Program-made: the position numbers and the translations under genes
Assembly (NCBI GenBank): GCA_934203105.1
Contig: CAKPYQ010000029.1
Span: forward strand, 1 to 13,400
Length of the DNA: 13,400 nucleotides
From: an uncultured Alphaproteobacteria bacterium
Lineage (GTDB): Bacteria; Pseudomonadota; Alphaproteobacteria; CAAHEQ01; UBA3637
Direction of reading: 5' to 3'
Notes under the pieces: model-generated
The model's database searches: none
Told to the model about the DNA's origin: nothing
Seen by the model: the letters and a program-made list of their open reading frames with translations, nothing else
In this document: one piece after another, positions 7,382 through 13,400 of the stretch
Layout: the number at the start of each line of letters is the position of its first letter
Numbering within the stretch: position 1 is the first letter of the stretch

Positions 7382-8710
7382 TTATTTTTTATCCGGATCA
7401 AAAGCGTATAATTCTTCCGGAGTCATTTTCTTTTCGTTTGTTTTGATGTTGTTTGCGATAAAGTCAACAACTTTTTCTTCAAACAACGGTGCACGCAAAG
7501 CTTCCAAAGCACGCGGATTCTTTTGATAGAATTCGATAACTTGCTTTTCTTGTCCCGGATAGCGGGCAGCTTCTGCCATAACTGCTTTTTGAATGTCGTT
7601 TGCGTCCAAAGTGATTTTGTTTTGGTTTGCAATTTCCGCCAATAACAATCCTAATTTAACACGACGAACCGCAATGTCCATATATTCTTTTTTCAAATCT
7701 TCTTCTTTGGCATTCTTTTCGTCGTCGTCCAATTGACCGGCTGCTTTTGCATTTTCAAATTGCTTCCAAATCGCGTCGAATTCCATATCGACCATAGATT
7801 GCGGCGCATCAAAAGCACAAAGCGGAGCCAATGCGTCCAAAATAGCACGCTTCAAATGAACTTTGGAAACGTTTGTATATTCTTTTTCCAACTCTGTTTT
7901 AATCAAAGCTTTTAAAGAATCCATTGTATCTTGACCGAATGTTTTTGCAAAATCGTCATTCAATTCGGCATCTTTATATTGACGTAATTCTTTGATTGTC
8001 GTTTCGAATACAGCAGGCTTGCCGGCCAATTCTTTCACGTGATATTCCATCGGGAATGTAACATTTACTTGAACTTTATCGCCGATGTTTTTGCCAACCA
8101 ATTGAGCTTCAAAGCCCGGAATAAACGTATTTGAACCCAAAGCCAAATAGAAATCTTTTCCTGAACCGCCGCGGAATTCTTTGCCGTCGATTGTGCCGAC
8201 AAAGTCAATAACGACAACATCGCCTTCTTTTGTCGGGCGGTTTTCGTTGATCACTTGTGTTTCGCGACGAGCGTCTGCCAAACGTTTAACGGCTTTGTTG
8301 ATTTCATCTTCTGTGACATCGGCAGTTAATTTGTCAACAGTCACTTTTGAAAAATCAATCGCAGCAATTTCCGGTAAAACTTCGACTTCGATTGAAAATT
8401 CAAAATCTTTGCCGTCTTCGAATTTTGCGACATCGACTTTCGGAGCCGCAGCCGGTTTTAATTTGTTTTCCGTCATAATTTGGCGTGAAGCGTCTTGAAT
8501 CAAAGCTTCGGCTGTTTCGCCTTTAATTGCTTGACCGTACTTTTGTTCGACGATATGCGCCGGTGTATTACCCGGACGGAATCCCGGCAATTTTACTTTT
8601 GTGCAAGTTTCAGCCAATTTCTTATCATAAGCCGTTTTAAATTCGTCAGTCGGAACAACGACTTTAAAGGACTTGACTAAACCTTTGGATTTATTTTCAG
8701 TAATTTTCAT
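7382..8710 (-). CDS. tig: Trigger factor, ribosome-associated chaperone
   Basis: A 442-residue folding factor that docks beside the ribosomal exit tunnel and shields nascent chains. The N-terminal ribosome-binding domain contains the signature GFRPG (43-47, in KLPGFRPGNTP). A FKBP-type peptidyl-prolyl isomerase domain follows at about 158-243 (KEGDVVVIDFVG, then FIPGFEAQLVG). The C-terminal part is the long helical substrate-cradling domain. Length is typical of alphaproteobacterial proteins. The ATG at 8710 has an AGGA site about 8 bases upstream. It is first in the tig-clpP pair and begins only 43 bases after the tRNA-Leu gene on the same strand. I saw no terminator in that gap, so tRNA-Leu and tig may share a primary transcript (inference). 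Confidence 0.98.
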   Translation of the reverse strand: MKITENKSKGLVKSFKVVVPTDEFKTAYDKKLAETCTKVKLPGFRPGNTPAHIVEQKYGQAIKGETAEALIQDASRQIMTENKLKPAAAPKVDVAKFEDGKDFEFSIEVEVLPEIAAIDFSKVTVDKLTADVTEDEINKAVKRLADARRETQVINENRPTKEGDVVVIDFVGTIDGKEFRGGSGKDFYLALGSNTFIPGFEAQLVGKNIGDKVQVNVTFPMEYHVKELAGKPAVFETTIKELRQYKDAELNDDFAKTFGQDTMDSLKALIKTELEKEYTNVSKVHLKRAILDALAPLCAFDAPQSMVDMEFDAIWKQFENAKAAGQLDDDEKNAKEEDLKKEYMDIAVRRVKLGLLLAEIANQNKITLDANDIQKAVMAEAARYPGQEKQVIEFYQKNPRALEALRAPLFEEKVVDFIANNIKTNEKKMTPEELYAFDPDKK

Positions 8711-8753
8711 TTGTTTATCCTATTCATTATCAACAAAACAGCTCTTGAACTTC

Positions 8754-8838
8754 TGGTGCGGGCGGAGGGACTTGAACCCCCACGAGTTACCTCTTCGGAA
8801 CCTAAATCCGACGCGTCTGCCAATTTCGCCACGCCCGC
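8754..8838 (-). tRNA. tRNA-Leu (anticodon TAG)
   Basis: The reverse complement gives an 85-base class II tRNA with a long variable arm (GAGGTAACTC region). The acceptor stem pairs GCGGGCG with CGCCCGC, the discriminator is A, and CCA is encoded (8754-8756). The anticodon stem is TCGGA/TCCGA with loop TTTAGGT, so the anticodon is TAG (leucine, CUN codons). The T-loop is TTCAAGT. It lies directly upstream of tig. Confidence 0.95.
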
Positions 8839-8871
8839 GCTTGTGTTATTTTCAAGAACGAAACTTCCTGC

Positions 8872-8900
8872 AAGATACCCCAAAAAAAGCGCTCTTGCAA
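8872..8900 (-). promoter_or_regulatory. Candidate promoter of tRNA-Leu (and perhaps tig-clpP)
   Basis: Minus-strand TTGCAA (8900-8895) and TATCTT (8877-8872) are spaced by 17 bases. The expected start lies about 27 bases before the mature tRNA 5' end. Because no terminator was seen after the tRNA, this promoter may also serve tig and clpP. Confidence 0.5.
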
Positions 8901-8950
8901 GTTTTTTTTAACACTTATGTTGCATATTACATAAAAAACTTTCCGATTGC

Positions 8951-8967
8951 AAGCAAAAAGTTTGCTT
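8951..8967. other. Hairpin with T-tract in the divergent tRNA-Leu/prfC gap
   Basis: AAGCAAA and TTTGCTT form a perfect 7-bp stem with a 3-base loop, followed on the plus strand by TTTATTT. It has a terminator-like shape, but no plus-strand gene lies just upstream. It may insulate the two divergent promoters or be chance in AT-rich DNA. Confidence 0.35.
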
Positions 8968-8999
8968 TTTATTTGTCGAATTATGGGGCAATAAAGTGC

Positions 9000-9028
9000 T
9001 GGACAAGCGTTGAAAAGTGTGCTATAAG
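9000..9028 (+). promoter_or_regulatory. Candidate sigma70 promoter of prfC
   Basis: TGGACA (9000-9005) and TATAAG (9023-9028) are spaced by 17 bases. The expected start near 9035 is about 24 bases before the prfC ATG, leaving room for the AAGGA site at 9048-9052. Confidence 0.55.
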
Positions 9029-9058
9029 CGCTTTTAAAATGTAATTGAAGGATAAAAA

Positions 9059-10645
9059 ATGACTCAAACGAAAGACGACATTATTTCAAAACGCAGAACC
9101 TTTGCGATTATTTCTCACCCGGACGCCGGTAAAACAACCTTGACCGAAAAGTTATTGTTGTTCGGTGGTGCTATTCAAATGGCCGGTGCGGTAAAAGCTA
9201 AACGTGAACAGCGCGCCGCACGATCCGACTGGATGAAAGTCGAGCAGGAACGTGGTATTTCTGTTGCGTCTTCGGTGATGACGTTTGAATATGACGGTTG
9301 CACTTTTAATTTGCTGGACACCCCAGGACACGAAGACTTTTCGGAAGATACTTATCGCGTATTGACGGCGGTTGACAGTGCCGTTATGGTGATCGATTGT
9401 GCAAAAGGTATTGAAGCACAGACTTTAAAGTTGTTTGAAGTTTGTCGTTTGCGGGACATTCCGATCATTACTTTTATCAACAAGCTTGACCGTGAAGGGC
9501 AAGATCCGTTTTCATTGTTGTCTGAAATTGAAGAAAAATTGGCTTTGGATACGACGCCGGCCAGCTGGCCGATCGGTATGGGCAATCGTTTTAAAGGGTG
9601 CTATGACATTTTAAATGATAAGCTGATTTTATTGGACAAGTCCGATAAGTCGCACAAAAGCGCTCCGGTTGCGGTTGCTGACGGTATTAACGATGCCAAG
9701 TTGGATCAGCTGTTGACGCCGCAAGAGGCTGCCGAATTGCGTGAAAATGTCCAAATGGCGCGTGAATTGTGCCGTCCGTTTGATCGAGAGGCGTATTTGG
9801 AAGGTTCTTTAACGCCTGTTTTTTTCGGCAGTGCGATTAACAATTTCGGCGTTCAAGAATTGTTGGACGGTTTAGTTCGTTATGCGCCGTCGCCGCGGCC
9901 TCAAAAAGCCGTGGAACGAACGATTGAGCCGAACGAAGATAAAGTGACGGGATTTATTTTTAAAATCCAAGCAAATATGGATCCCAAGCATCGTGACCGA
10001 ATTGCTTTTATGCGTATTTGTTCGGGGCATTTTAAAAACGGAATGAAGCTGTATCATGTCCGCTCGGACAAACAAATTTTGATGCATAATCCGGTTTTGT
10101 TTTTGGCGCAGGAGCGTGAGTTGGCGCAAGAAGCGTGGGCGGGGGATATTATGGGTGTTCCGAACCACGGTAATTTGCGCATAGGCGATACATTAACCGA
10201 AGGTGAAAAATTTTCCTTTACCGGCATTCCGTCATTTGCGCCGGAAATGTTGCAAAAAGTACGACCGGTCGACCCTTTGAAAGCCAAGCATTTAGGCAAT
10301 GCTTTGATGCAAATTGCGGAAGAAGGAGGCGCGTCCGTTTTCAAACCGTTAATCGGTAACGAATGGATTGTCGGTGTGGTTGGTGCTTTGCAATTCCAAA
10401 TTTTGGCGGATCGCATTCGTACGGAATATGAAGTGCCCGTTATTTTCGAAGCGACCAGCTTTATGACAGCGCGTTGGCTGGACGGGACGGAAAATGATGT
10501 CAAAGATTTTGTGGATAAAAATCGAGCCAATTCAGCGCAAGATTATGATGGTAATTGGGTGTTTTTGGCGCGTAATGATTGGCATTTGAATAAGACCGCC
10601 GAAGATTTTCCAAAGTTGAAATTTTTAAAGACAAAGCAAAATTAA
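9059..10645 (+). CDS. prfC: Peptide chain release factor 3 (RF3)
   Basis: A 528-residue translational GTPase, the usual length of RF3. It removes RF1 or RF2 from the ribosome after peptide release, using GTP hydrolysis. The G-domain motifs are all present: G1 SHPDAGKT (19-26), G2 RGISV (65-69), G3 DTPGHEDF (87-94) and G4 NKLD (141-144). A G5-like FGSAINNFGV follows further on. The segments MAGAVKAK and RSDWMKVEQERGISV, together with the C-terminal GALQFQIL region, separate RF3 from EF-G and from TypA. The ATG at 9059 has AAGGA about 7 bases upstream. It is transcribed alone, divergent from the tRNA-Leu-tig block. I saw no convincing terminator after it; the palindromic repeats start about 50 bases downstream. 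Confidence 0.97.
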   Translation: MTQTKDDIISKRRTFAIISHPDAGKTTLTEKLLLFGGAIQMAGAVKAKREQRAARSDWMKVEQERGISVASSVMTFEYDGCTFNLLDTPGHEDFSEDTYRVLTAVDSAVMVIDCAKGIEAQTLKLFEVCRLRDIPIITFINKLDREGQDPFSLLSEIEEKLALDTTPASWPIGMGNRFKGCYDILNDKLILLDKSDKSHKSAPVAVADGINDAKLDQLLTPQEAAELRENVQMARELCRPFDREAYLEGSLTPVFFGSAINNFGVQELLDGLVRYAPSPRPQKAVERTIEPNEDKVTGFIFKIQANMDPKHRDRIAFMRICSGHFKNGMKLYHVRSDKQILMHNPVLFLAQERELAQEAWAGDIMGVPNHGNLRIGDTLTEGEKFSFTGIPSFAPEMLQKVRPVDPLKAKHLGNALMQIAEEGGASVFKPLIGNEWIVGVVGALQFQILADRIRTEYEVPVIFEATSFMTARWLDGTENDVKDFVDKNRANSAQDYDGNWVFLARNDWHLNKTAEDFPKLKFLKTKQN

Positions 10646-10696
10646 AGCCTGTTATTATCGGTGTTTTTGCTCGCCCGTTATTCTGTTTTTTCCATT

Positions 10697-10789
10697 CGTC
10701 ATTCTGAACGAATGTGAAAAATCTTTTTACTTCATCGTAACGTCTAAATGTGCGGCGCGCAAATCCCCGCGCGCCCGCGCCGCACATTT
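10697..10789 (-). repeat. Composite palindrome-plus-tail element, copy B (inverted)
   Basis: This is the reverse-orientation partner of the element at 2042-2133. The palindrome arms AAATGTGCGGCGCG (10746-10759) and CGCGCCGCACATTT (10776-10789) pair perfectly over 14 bp around a 16-base loop. The tail reads toward lower coordinates and ends in CGTCATTCTGAACG at 10697. One extra base separates palindrome and tail relative to copy A. Confidence 0.8.
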
Positions 10790-10810
10790 CTTAATGCCTG
10801 AATGGGGTAT

Positions 10811-10857
10811 CCCAATCGTCCCTGCGGATTGATCCGCGCGGCGCGGGGACGATTGGG
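10811..10857. repeat. CCCAATCGTCCC palindromic element, copy 1
   Basis: CCCAATCGTCCCTGC (10811-10825) pairs with GCGGGGACGATTGGG (10843-10857), a 15-bp stem with one G-T pair and a 17-base GC-rich loop. The loop matches, in reverse complement, much of the loop of the element at 12672-12714, so the two are inverted copies. No T-run follows. Confidence 0.75.
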
Positions 10858-10919
10858 AAAATGGTTTTCTATTTTAAGCGTATGATGGGAGATGATCGGA
10901 AAAAATAGTTCCTATCTAA

Positions 10920-10960
10920 AAGTGGGGGACGCGAAAATTCGCGCGCCGCGTCCCCCACTT
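10920..10960. repeat. AGTGGGGGACGCG palindromic element
   Basis: AAGTGGGGGACGCG (10920-10933) and CGCGTCCCCCACTT (10947-10960) form a perfect 14-bp stem around a 13-base loop. A nine-T run begins 9 bases later (10970-10978). That is too distant for a standard terminator, though it could act on plus-strand read-through from prfC. Confidence 0.7.
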
Positions 10961-10982
10961 GATAAGCTGTTTTTTTTTCTGG

Positions 10983-11024
10983 CGTCATTCTGAGCAACAC
11001 GAAGAATCTGTTTACATCATCAAC
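10983..11024 (-). repeat. Third copy of the composite-element tail, without its palindrome
   Basis: Read on the minus strand, this is GATGATGTAAA followed by a GATTCTTCG...CTCAGAATGACG repeat, matching the tail of the elements at 2042-2133 and 10697-10789. The AAATGTGCGGCGCG palindrome is absent. Confidence 0.65.
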
Positions 11025-11066
11025 TCAATAAAAACTCCTCCACAACTCATTCAAAAAAACTCTTTA

Positions 11067-11095
11067 TCGACATGCAATAAAAACGATCGTTTAAT
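11067..11095 (+). promoter_or_regulatory. Candidate upstream promoter with AAACGATCGTTT palindrome
   Basis: TCGACA (11067-11072) and TTTAAT (11090-11095) are spaced by 17 bases, each one base from consensus. The perfect 12-bp palindrome AAACGATCGTTT (11081-11092) covers the spacer end and -10. The same 12-mer lies at the centre of the larger palindrome 107 bp downstream. No other gene starts between here and 11252, so this may be a second promoter for the ankyrin gene. Confidence 0.4.
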
Positions 11096-11182
11096 GTCAA
11101 TAGATTTTTTTGCAATATGACTGTCTGTAACCAACTGAAAATAAACAAAAGCCAATTTTTCTATTTTGCCCAAAATGCGACG

Positions 11183-11204
11183 AACACAAACGATCGTTTG
11201 TGTT
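11183..11204. promoter_or_regulatory. Perfect 22-bp palindrome, probable operator of the ankyrin gene
   Basis: A perfect palindrome with central core AAACGATCGTTT (11188-11199) and outer arms AACAC/GTGTT. Its right arm overlaps the extended -10 element by four bases. Such placement is typical of a repressor operator; the symmetry would suit a dimeric helix-turn-helix regulator such as a TetR-family protein. The regulator is not identified. Confidence 0.6.
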
Positions 11205-11209
11205 ATAAT
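11201..11209 (+). promoter_or_regulatory. Extended -10 promoter of the ankyrin gene
   Basis: TGTTATAAT (11201-11209) is a consensus -10 with the TGn extension. The hexamer 17 bases upstream (CGAACA) is a poor -35, which an extended -10 can compensate. The expected start near 11216 gives a leader of about 36 bases containing AAAGGAG. Confidence 0.6.
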
Positions 11210-11251
11210 AAATCTATACGGATATAATTGAAGTAACGAAAGGAGAAAACA

Positions 11252-12619
11252 ATGCCGTTAGACATAGAAAAAAAAGACGAGGTAACAGCTTTGAATGATG
11301 CTGACCGTTTGGTGGAGGCTGCCAAAGATGGTGACCAGGAAACTGTGGACGCGTTGATCAGGGCCGGTGCAGATGTAAATGCGACTAATAAAAACGGGCG
11401 AACAGCTTTGATGATGGCTGCCTTATGGGAACGCCAGGAAATTGTGGACGCATTGACCTGGGGCGGTGCAGATCTAAATGCAAAGAACGAATACGGGCAA
11501 ACAGCTTTGATGTATGCTGCCATGAGTGAAAACAATAACGTTGTGGACGCTTTGGTCTGGGCCGGTGCAGATGTAAATGCGACGAACGAATACGGGCAAA
11601 CGGCTTTGATGTATGCCGCCACGGGAGAGCGCCGGGAAGTTGTGGATACGTTGATTAATGTCGGTGCAGATGTAAATGCGGCGGACAAAATCGGGGAGAC
11701 AGCTTTGATGAGTGCTGCCCACCCTGGTAACAGGGAAATTGTGGAGACGTTGATTAAGGCCGGGGCAAATGTAAATGCGACGAGCAAAGGCGGGCAAACA
11801 GCTTTGATGAGTGCTGCCCGCTCTGGTAACAGGGAAATTGTGGAGGCGTTACTCGGGGCCGGTGCAGATGTAAATGCAAAGGACTATGACGGGCGAACAG
11901 CTTTGGTGCGTGCTGCCGGCTATGATTCCTCCAAAGCTAACAAGGAAATTGCGGACGCGTTGATCAGAGCTGGTGCAGATGTAAATGCAAAGGACAATAA
12001 CGAGCGCACAGTTTTGATGTGGGCGGCCGAGCTTGGTACGAAAGAAACTGTGGACGTATTGATCAAGGCCGGTGCAAATGTAAATGCGACGAACTATAAC
12101 GGGCGAACAGCTTTGATGTATGCTGCCCTCAATAATAAGAAGGAAACTGTGGACGCGTTGATCAAGGCCGGTGTAGATGTAAATGCAAAGGCCAATGATG
12201 GGAACACAGCTTTAATGTGGGCGGCCTATAAGGGAAACAAGGAAATTGTGGACACGTTGATCAAGGCCGGTGCAAATGTAAATGCGAGGGATAAAAACGG
12301 GAAAACAGCGTCGATGATTGTTATCGAGCGTCATCGCAAGGATATTGAGTACAGATTGAACGGCAGAAGCTTTGGAAACTCCGATCTCTTCGATCGCCGG
12401 ATCAAGGAAATTGCGGACATGTTGCGCAAAGCAAGTAAAGCTGGAAAAGACAAAGTCGAACAGAACGGAGCTGAAAAAACTTTTCTTTTGAACACCTCCA
12501 GGACATTGCAAACACAGAGTTCGGAACAGGCAAGCTCCGCACAGCAAGCGAAAAACGCCGAGAAACAACAAGCCAAAAGCTTGTTTTTGCAGAAAATAAA
12601 AAATCAGGCCGGACGGTAG
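11252..12619 (+). CDS. Ankyrin-repeat protein
   Basis: A 455-residue protein made of ten consecutive 33-residue ankyrin units (about residues 20-360), each near the pattern TALMxAAxxGnxEIVDALIKAGADVNA. The unit boundaries recur every 99 bases (DVNA codons at 11372, 11471, 11570, 11669, 11768, 11867, 11978, 12077, 12176 and 12275). The single 111-base step marks a 4-residue insertion in unit 7. A degenerate eleventh unit (TASMIVIERHRKDIE) caps the array. The tail of about 85 residues is charged and then rich in Gln, Ala and Ser, with no domain I recognise. There is no signal peptide or membrane segment, so it is cytoplasmic or exported by a signal-independent route. Ankyrin arrays bind proteins; in host-associated bacteria they are often secreted effectors, but nothing here proves secretion. 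The ATG has AAAGGAG 7 bases upstream. It is a single-gene unit. Confidence 0.9.
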   Translation: MPLDIEKKDEVTALNDADRLVEAAKDGDQETVDALIRAGADVNATNKNGRTALMMAALWERQEIVDALTWGGADLNAKNEYGQTALMYAAMSENNNVVDALVWAGADVNATNEYGQTALMYAATGERREVVDTLINVGADVNAADKIGETALMSAAHPGNREIVETLIKAGANVNATSKGGQTALMSAARSGNREIVEALLGAGADVNAKDYDGRTALVRAAGYDSSKANKEIADALIRAGADVNAKDNNERTVLMWAAELGTKETVDVLIKAGANVNATNYNGRTALMYAALNNKKETVDALIKAGVDVNAKANDGNTALMWAAYKGNKEIVDTLIKAGANVNARDKNGKTASMIVIERHRKDIEYRLNGRSFGNSDLFDRRIKEIADMLRKASKAGKDKVEQNGAEKTFLLNTSRTLQTQSSEQASSAQQAKNAEKQQAKSLFLQKIKNQAGR

Positions 12620-12671
12620 GAAGTCTTGCAATTTATCACGAATGCTTGATTTAACGGCAAATGTTTTCTTC

Positions 12672-12714
12672 CAATCGTCCCCGCACGGCGAGTATCAATC
12701 CGCGGGGACGATTG
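12672..12714. repeat. CAATCGTCCCCGC palindromic element, copy 2 (inverted)
   Basis: CAATCGTCCCCGC (12672-12684) and GCGGGGACGATTG (12702-12714) form a perfect 13-bp stem with a 17-base loop. It is the inverted counterpart of the element at 10811-10857, and the pair brackets the ankyrin gene. The rest of the gap 12620-12932 is AT-rich, with a TATAAT at 12881-12886 but no good -35 at the right distance. The open frame 12642-12866 runs through this palindrome and has no ribosome binding site, so I do not call it. Confidence 0.7.
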
Positions 12715-12932
12715 AGAAAAAATCTCATAAAACAGCCTCTTTTTCCTTCGAGTCGCTCTATGACAAAACTATAAAAACACTTGTTATCAACCAGAGCGCG
12801 CATACAGACTTATGTATTTGCTATTATTTTCAGTTATTTTTATGTTTTGCCTTGCAATATACCTGATTATGGACTACCTTTATAATTGTAGACATTCGGC
12901 CTATAACTTTAAACTCTTGAAAGGATTTTATT

Positions 12933-13229
12933 ATGCTTTTGTGCAAAAACGTAGTCGTCAACGGACGCAGAACCAGCATGAGATTAGACAAAGAAACTTG
13001 GATCGCTTTATCCGACATTTGCCGCAGAGAAAATATCGCACTTTATAAATTGTGCTCGTTAATCGACAGCGCAAAAGGTAATTCCGGATTGTCTTCGTCG
13101 GTACGCTTGTTCGTGCTGACATATTACCGTCGTTCTTTGGCCAAGTACGAAATCGGCATTCGAATGACCGAACAAGCCGCCCCCAGTTTCAGAGTCGAAC
13201 AAGTCTTAAACTCCATCCGCGCTCAGTAA
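12933..13229 (+). CDS. Ribbon-helix-helix domain protein (RHH_4-like)
   Basis: A 98-residue protein resembling the small ribbon-helix-helix proteins common in Alphaproteobacteria (Pfam RHH_4 type, recognised from pattern, not searched). The predicted strand NGRRTSMRLDKETW (about 10-23) is followed by helix ALSDICRRENIAL (about 25-37). A second helix (YKLCSLIDSAKG) and the characteristic LSSSVRLFVLTYYRRS (about 53-68) come next. The C-terminal about 30 residues are variable. RHH proteins usually dimerise and bind DNA through the paired beta strands, often as repressors; no target is known for this one. The ATG has GAAAGGA about 7 bases upstream. It is not paired with a toxin-like gene, which argues against an antitoxin. 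It is transcribed alone and converges on tuf. Confidence 0.8.
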   Translation: MLLCKNVVVNGRRTSMRLDKETWIALSDICRRENIALYKLCSLIDSAKGNSGLSSSVRLFVLTYYRRSLAKYEIGIRMTEQAAPSFRVEQVLNSIRAQ

Positions 13230-13264
13230 ATAAATTTCATTTTTCCCCTCCTCTTAGAAAAAAA

Positions 13265-13299
13265 AAGACGAGCTGATTTTAAATAAATCAGCTCGTTTT
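13265..13299. terminator. Bidirectional terminator between the RHH gene and tuf
   Basis: ACGAGCTGATTT (13268-13279) and AAATCAGCTCGT (13285-13296) form a perfect 12-bp stem with a 5-base loop. On the minus strand a long T-run follows (the A-run ending at 13266), and on the plus strand TTTT follows. It serves both convergent genes. Confidence 0.9.
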
Positions 13300-13333
13300 C
13301 TTTCGCTTTACAGCTTTAAAGCCTTGCTATCAA

Positions 13334-13400
13334 TTACTTGATAATCTTTGCTACTGTACCGGCACCAACTGTGTGGCCGCCTTCACGAATAGCAAAACGC
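13334..13400 (-). CDS. tuf: Elongation factor Tu, C-terminal end (partial)
   Basis: Only the last 22 codons lie in the window; the rest is beyond the right edge. The minus-strand translation RFAIREGGHTVGAGTVAKIIK ends in TAA at 13334-13336. This is the conserved C-terminus of EF-Tu, the GTPase that delivers aminoacyl-tRNA to the ribosome. A His stands where most EF-Tu have Arg (EGGRTVG). The gene ends before the strong shared terminator at 13265-13299. Whether it belongs to a tufA-type ribosomal operon cannot be told from here. Confidence 0.9.
   Translation of the reverse strand, partial: RFAIREGGHTVGAGTVAKIIK

Noticed and set aside
10500..10787. Minus-strand open frame of 95 codons overlapping the prfC end and the composite repeat
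   Set aside because: It starts inside the palindrome, crosses the repeat and ends inside prfC, so it is a chance frame.
2042..10789. Inverted repeats as ends of a composite transposon
   Set aside because: The enclosed 8.6 kb is core genes in a conserved order with no transposase, so they are not transposon ends in the usual sense.
10746..10789. Palindrome as the prfC terminator
   Set aside because: The stem is strong but no T-run follows on either strand, and the same element occurs at an unrelated site.
11203..11787. Minus-strand open frame of 194 codons opposite the ankyrin repeats
   Set aside because: It has a periodic sequence that simply reflects the 99-base repeats of the sense gene, and it has no start signals.
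12642..12866. Plus-strand open frame of 74 codons after the ankyrin gene
   Set aside because: It contains the 12672-12714 palindrome, lacks a ribosome binding site and shows no recognisable domain.
12933..13229. RHH gene as the antitoxin of a toxin-antitoxin pair
   Set aside because: No second small gene lies next to it on the same strand; upstream is a 313-base gene-free gap and downstream a terminator and convergent tuf.

Overview
This window looks like part of a chromosome from an uncultured, probably host-associated alphaproteobacterium. Three things point there: the gene order tig-clpP-clpX-lon-hupB, a small ribbon-helix-helix protein of a type common in Alphaproteobacteria, and a pilin-like, cysteine-rich protein with the head motif RSMLEMLGVLAIIGVLSVG, which I associate from memory with gut alphaproteobacterial genomes. 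The placement is inference; there is no rRNA in the window. GC content is moderate and falls sharply inside the first gene and in the intergenic regions.

Layout. (1) 1-1701 (+) is the 3' part of a type IV pilin-like gene with a very cysteine-rich body, closed by a strong terminator. (2) 1735-2235 has no gene and holds several decayed copies of a short repeat (motif GATTCTTCGC...CTCAGAATGACG) plus a composite palindromic element. (3) 2236-8838 (-) is a housekeeping block. In transcription order it runs tRNA-Leu(TAG), tig (trigger factor), clpP, clpX, lon, hupB (HU) and tRNA-Val(TAC). Candidate sigma70-type promoters lie before tRNA-Leu, clpX and hupB, and terminator-like hairpins follow lon, hupB and tRNA-Val. 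(4) 9059-10645 (+) is prfC (release factor RF3), divergent from the block. (5) 10646-11251 has no gene, holds four palindromic or repeat elements, and ends in a promoter region overlapped by a perfect 22-bp palindrome. (6) 11252-12619 (+) is an ankyrin-repeat protein with ten 33-residue units. (7) 12620-12932 has no gene and carries one more palindromic element. (8) 12933-13229 (+) is a small ribbon-helix-helix protein. A bidirectional terminator separates it from the 3' end of tuf (EF-Tu, -) at the right edge.

The housekeeping genes form a co-translational folding and proteolysis module. Trigger factor receives nascent chains, ClpXP and Lon degrade damaged or tagged proteins, HU organises DNA, and RF3 recycles release factors. 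The accessory genes at the edges (the cysteine-rich pilin-like protein and the ankyrin protein) look like surface or host-interaction functions.

The most unusual signals are in the DNA between genes. A composite palindrome-plus-tail element of about 92 bp occurs twice in opposite orientation, exactly bracketing the core block. A second palindrome family occurs as an inverted pair around the ankyrin gene. The ankyrin promoter region carries two copies of the palindromic core AAACGATCGTTT. I see no transposase, CRISPR array or recognisable defence system.
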